DNA of 64,000 bases from Pedobacter hartonius (GTDB lineage Bacteria; Bacteroidota; Bacteroidia; Sphingobacteriales; Sphingobacteriaceae), in contig NZ_FNRA01000004.1 in assembly GCF_900107535.1 (NCBI RefSeq), positions 1-64,000 of the forward strand, read 5' to 3'. The first letter of the stretch is position 1, and the number at the start of each line of letters is the position of its first letter. Positions 60,844-64,000 of this stretch are shown in pieces. The translations under genes were made by a program, and so were the position numbers. The notes below the pieces were generated by a model that was not told the origin of the DNA, did not search any database, and worked only from the letters and a program-made list of their open reading frames with translations.

Positions 60844-61479
60844 ATGAGTATCAGAATCGGAGATGTTGCTCCAAATTTTCAAGCTAAAACATCAATAGGA
60901 GATATTGATTTTTACGAATTTCTGGGTGATAACTGGGGAGTGATCTTTTCACATCCGGCAGATAATACACCTGTTTGTACTACAGAGCTTGGCCGTACAG
61001 CTCAGCTTAAAAGTGAATTTGAAAAAAGAAACGTAAAAGTTATTGCGCTGAGCGTGGATTCAGTTGAGTCTCATCAGTCATGGATCAACGATATCAATGA
61101 AACTCAAAATACTACAGTAGAATTTCCGATCATTGCTGACCAGGACAAAACAGTTGCCAATCTGTATGATATGATTCATCCGAACGCTTCTGAAACGCAG
61201 ACTGTAAGATCTTTATTTATCATTTCACCAGATAAAAAGGTAAAACTGATGATTGTTTATCCTGCATCGGTTGGAAGAAACTTCAATGAAGTGCTAAGGG
61301 TAATTGACTCGCTTCAGCTTACTGCTGAATATAGCGTAGCTACACCGGCCGACTGGAAAGACGGGGATGATGTGATCGTAATGAACAGCATCAAAACGGA
61401 GGATATACCGGCTAAGTTTCCCAAAGGTCACAAAGTTATAAAACCGTACCTGAGGACTACTCCGCAACCGAACAAATAA
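60844..61479 (+). CDS. 1-Cys peroxiredoxin (Prx6-like)
   Basis: A 211-residue thioredoxin-fold peroxidase that reduces H2O2 and organic peroxides. The peroxidatic Cys is C45 in HPADNTPVCTTELG. No second resolving Cys at the usual position is visible, so it is a 1-Cys Prx6 type. The C-terminal domain (VATPADWKDGDDVIV, then PKGHKVIKPYLR) fits. It lies 170 bases after DUF72 and has its own promoter box. Confidence 0.93.
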   Translation: MSIRIGDVAPNFQAKTSIGDIDFYEFLGDNWGVIFSHPADNTPVCTTELGRTAQLKSEFEKRNVKVIALSVDSVESHQSWINDINETQNTTVEFPIIADQDKTVANLYDMIHPNASETQTVRSLFIISPDKKVKLMIVYPASVGRNFNEVLRVIDSLQLTAEYSVATPADWKDGDDVIVMNSIKTEDIPAKFPKGHKVIKPYLRTTPQPNK

Positions 61480-61559
61480 TTTTTAAAACTTATTGATTTT
61501 CTTTAAGTTTGATATAGTTGAGAACTATAGAGAAATATTAATTTATACATTGGAATTTT

Positions 61560-61757
61560 ATGAGTTACGGAAAAGTTAAGTGGTTTAACAAACAGAAGGG
61601 ATATGGCTTTATTGTCTATGATGGCAATAAGGATATTTTTGTCCATTTTAAAGATGTCCTTGGCGGTATAGACAGTCTTCAGGAGAATGACGATGTCGAG
61701 TTTGAAGTGGCTGAAGGCAAAAAAGGTTTACAGGCCGTAAAAGTGAAAAAAGCGTAA
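61560..61757 (+). CDS. Cold-shock domain protein (CspA-like)
   Basis: A 65-residue single OB-fold protein with RNP1 KGYGFI and RNP2 IFVHF motifs (about 14-19, 26-30). It binds single-stranded RNA/DNA as a chaperone. Long A/T-rich leader upstream (61480-61559). It ends at the terminator at 61778. Confidence 0.94.
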   Translation: MSYGKVKWFNKQKGYGFIVYDGNKDIFVHFKDVLGGIDSLQENDDVEFEVAEGKKGLQAVKVKKA

Positions 61758-61777
61758 TTTCTTTTAACTGCCGCAAT

Positions 61778-61803
61778 AAAGCCTCCTGCGCAGGGAGGCT
61801 TTA
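61778..61803. terminator. Terminator of the cold-shock gene
   Basis: Arms AAAGCCTCC (61778-61786) and GGAGGCTTT (61794-61802) with loop TGCGCAG. Flanked by A on the left and T on the right, so it also could serve the converging methyltransferase gene. Confidence 0.85.
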
Positions 61804-61807
61804 TTGT

Positions 61808-62989
61808 TTAATAATGCTGTATGATCGTGCTTTTAAGTATGATCTTACCTGCAGACGCGCTTTGTGTAAAGATCATAAACTGCGTGTCGCTTGATTTGAT
61901 ATGGTACTTTTCCACCAGTACAGCTGCTTTATCAGGGTAATTTCTGACAATAACACTTCCCCTCAGGTCTTTCTCTTTCTTGACCACACCGGCGGACAGC
62001 ACTTCATCTATCCTGAATATACGCCCCGGAAATGATTCATCGATTTGATTGGCAGTGTATAACTGGGTTTGGTGATGGAATTTACTGAGCTGATACCTTT
62101 CAGCGATCAGGTTAAAAGCTCCGCTTTTCAGTAATGCCACATCCGGCTCGTACAAATAATCTCCGGGAGCCGGTGTACCCGAAATGGCTGCCCGAACTTC
62201 ATCTCCCATCAGAAAACTGAACTGTTTTTGTGTGCCGTTCAGCGTGGTACTGACGATCTGTGTGCGGCCTCCGAAACCTTTCTCCAACACCCATATCAAT
62301 TCTTTACATTCATTTCTGACACTTACGATGTGTATGGCGGATACATGCCTCAATTCTTTCAGTCCGGCGCTGATATCCAGCAGGGGAGCTGTTTTGATCA
62401 GCAGGCGGTTGGTGCTATTCAGCAGCAGATCCAGGTTCTCTACCACATCAGGCGTACAATCCCTGAGCATAAATACTTTACCGGAATTGCTTCTCCGCGC
62501 AGGGTCTATATATACTGTATCAAAATGCTGACTGGTATTTCTGATTAGTTTCATCCCATCTCCGGAAATGAAATTGATATTGTGCTGCCCCAGTAAAGGC
62601 GCATTACGGCTGGCAATGGCCGAGAGTTCTTTATTGAGCTCACAATGCGTAACCGATTGGTTTACCCTGGAAAAATAATGACTGTCTACGCCAAAACCGC
62701 CGGTAAGGTCTATCAGCGTAGTTCCGTTACACAACTGGGCTTTGTATGCGGCAGTGACCTCAGAAGAACACTGTTCTATGGACAGCAATGGCGGGTAATA
62801 AATACCAGCCGTGTTAAACCAGGAGGGGAGTTTTTTTGAAGACTTTTTCCTTGCAGCAATCTGATTGGCCAGTTCCTGTCCTGTAATACCCGGGAAAGGA
62901 CTTTTTGCCATCGCAATTGTATGCACATCGGCATTCAGATGCTCCCGGATATACTCCTGTACGGCGCTATCGGTGATCAGGCTATTCAA
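61808..62989 (-). CDS. Class I SAM-dependent methyltransferase, THUMP-like
   Basis: A 393-residue protein starting TTG at 62989 (8 bases inside the aspartate kinase gene). The SAM-binding loop is LIDLTGGFGVDSHYFSR and the second motif VYIDPARRSNSG; an N-terminal helical segment and C-terminal Lys-rich part surround the core. It resembles bacterial SAM methyltransferases with a THUMP-like domain. Modified substrate (likely an RNA) unknown. Confidence 0.8.
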   Translation of the reverse strand: MNSLITDSAVQEYIREHLNADVHTIAMAKSPFPGITGQELANQIAARKKSSKKLPSWFNTAGIYYPPLLSIEQCSSEVTAAYKAQLCNGTTLIDLTGGFGVDSHYFSRVNQSVTHCELNKELSAIASRNAPLLGQHNINFISGDGMKLIRNTSQHFDTVYIDPARRSNSGKVFMLRDCTPDVVENLDLLLNSTNRLLIKTAPLLDISAGLKELRHVSAIHIVSVRNECKELIWVLEKGFGGRTQIVSTTLNGTQKQFSFLMGDEVRAAISGTPAPGDYLYEPDVALLKSGAFNLIAERYQLSKFHHQTQLYTANQIDESFPGRIFRIDEVLSAGVVKKEKDLRGSVIVRNYPDKAAVLVEKYHIKSSDTQFMIFTQSASAGKIILKSTIIQHY

Positions 62990-64000
62990 TAGCTGACCTG
63001 TCTTTCATCACCATCTGGCAGGTGTGGCGACTTTTCACCTCCAGCAAAATATCTTTATTTACCGTTACGCGGTTGATCGTATCCTGGTTATAATAACGGA
63101 TCGTCACCAGCTCCAGGCCTTTATTGTACTTCACTTTGTACAGCGTTGATAGTTCATTGATTAAATTACTGATTTTCTCTTCGTCATGATCTACACTCAC
63201 AGAAAAACTGATCGCAGAATTGAGCATCGTATTTACTTTTACCTTGTGCTGATGGAAGAGACTGAAAATATCACTCAGGTTTTCTTCAATAATGAAAGAG
63301 AAATCTTTTGGAAAGATAGAGATCAGCACCTGGTTAACTTTAAAAATAAAGGAAGGAACGGGCAGCGGGCTGTTTTCCCCATTGATCTGCGTGCCGGTTC
63401 CGTCAGGATGAAGAAATGAACGCACATATAACGGAATATTCTTGTTTTGCAGGGGCTTTATAGTTTTCGGGTGAATGACCGTTGCTCCGTAGTAAGTAAG
63501 TTCAATCGCATCATGGTAGGAGAGCTGCGGAATATGTTCTGTTTCATCAAACCATTTCGGGTCTGCATTCAGCACCCCCGGAACGTCTTTCCATATGGTT
63601 AATGCAGCAGCATCCAGGCAGGCACAGAAAATGGCCGCTGAATAATCAGACCCTTCCCTGCCCAGGGTAGTGGTGAAATTTTCACTGGTACTGCCTATAA
63701 ATCCCTGTGTTACAGCAATGCCGTTTTCAATCACGGGGCTTAGGTGTTTCTGTATTTCCACGGTAGTTTTATCCCAGTCTACTTTTCCTTCCCGGTAGGT
63801 ATTGTCAGTTTTAATAAAATTCCTGGCATCTATCCATTTGACAGGAATGCCGCATTCATTCAGCCAGGCAGCTACAATTTTTGTGGAAAGTATTTCGCCT
63901 ATGGAAACAATCTGGTCATAAATATAATCCGGGGCATCATTGGCCTCTTCCTCAAGCAGCCATTCGATTTCTACAAATGAATTTGCTACGTCATCAAATA
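62982..64000 (-). CDS. Aspartate kinase, partial (N-terminus beyond window)
   Basis: The reading frame is open to the right edge and reads ...FDDVANSFVEIEWLLEEEANDAPDYIY...; the visible 339 residues hold the kinase core (LGREGSDYSAAIFCACLDAAALTIWKDVPGVLNADPKWF, SYHDAIELTYYGATVIHPKTIKPL) and two C-terminal ACT-type regulatory segments. It phosphorylates aspartate at the start of Lys/Thr/Met synthesis. No homoserine dehydrogenase domain follows. An internal GTG at 63759 is not the true start. Confidence 0.93.
   Translation of the reverse strand, partial: FDDVANSFVEIEWLLEEEANDAPDYIYDQIVSIGEILSTKIVAAWLNECGIPVKWIDARNFIKTDNTYREGKVDWDKTTVEIQKHLSPVIENGIAVTQGFIGSTSENFTTTLGREGSDYSAAIFCACLDAAALTIWKDVPGVLNADPKWFDETEHIPQLSYHDAIELTYYGATVIHPKTIKPLQNKNIPLYVRSFLHPDGTGTQINGENSPLPVPSFIFKVNQVLISIFPKDFSFIIEENLSDIFSLFHQHKVKVNTMLNSAISFSVSVDHDEEKISNLINELSTLYKVKYNKGLELVTIRYYNQDTINRVTVNKDILLEVKSRHTCQMVMKDRSAIE

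Overview
The window is chromosomal DNA from a member of the Bacteroidota, most likely the Sphingobacteriaceae (Pedobacter-like). Supporting signs are the MurF-Alr fusion, a Sus/Oar-type TonB-dependent receptor, glutamine synthetase III, a short primary sigma factor without region 1.1, the near absence of Shine-Dalgarno sequences, and many TAnnTTTG promoter boxes of the Bacteroidota type. Genus is inference; no 16S gene is present.

Region by region. 1-3200 is an accessory, AT-rich, decayed stretch. It holds one end of an IS21-type element with TGGCCC repeats every 24 bases, a strongly folded candidate small RNA with its own promoter box and terminator, a tandem-HTH protein, a 21-bp perfect inverted repeat and a serine recombinase broken by two frameshifts. 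It abuts a duplicated Gly-Leu tRNA array (3198-3657). 3.8-11.1 kb is core: recX, murF-alr, a DUF502 protein, a LOG-family protein, a sodium/solute symporter, recR and an SDR. 11.2-15.0 kb is a trpDFBA operon behind a trp attenuator whose 15-codon leader peptide has three consecutive Trp codons; trpE, trpG and trpC are absent. 15.4-21.0 kb carries a TsaC/Sua5 protein, an FMN-binding glutamate-synthase-like protein, asnS and sucC. 21.1-24.6 kb carries a LolD-like ATPase, an unassigned protein, a HAD-like protein with altered catalytic motifs and an S41 protease. 24.8-32.3 kb, mostly on the minus strand, carries an M28 peptidase, primary sigma factor, a hypothetical outer-membrane protein with a lipoprotein phosphoesterase, an MBL hydrolase, an aldo/keto reductase pseudogene and lpdA. 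32.6-42.2 kb holds an Oar-like receptor and a tetR-tolC-MFP-RND efflux operon. 42.3-50.9 kb holds an Rpn pseudogene, purM, glnN, a tonB pseudogene, a VOC protein, trmN6-like, YfcE-like, fbp and rnhA. 51-57.5 kb holds tRNA-His, ubiX, mtaB, lgt, an inositol monophosphatase, a NifU-like protein and purB. 57.5-64 kb holds a small lipoprotein, an ECF sigma factor paired with a membrane-anchored trypsin-like protease, a DUF72 protein, a 1-Cys peroxiredoxin, a cold-shock protein, a THUMP-like methyltransferase and a partial aspartate kinase.

Most of the window is ordinary housekeeping DNA. The most interesting items are the candidate small RNA near the left end, the ECF sigma/protease pair (a possible one-protein anti-sigma and protease), the trp attenuator on an operon lacking trpE/G/C, several genes whose -7 box lies only 4-7 bases before the start codon (probable leaderless mRNAs), and the degenerate HAD protein. 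All functional statements are from sequence reading and family knowledge; no database search was run.
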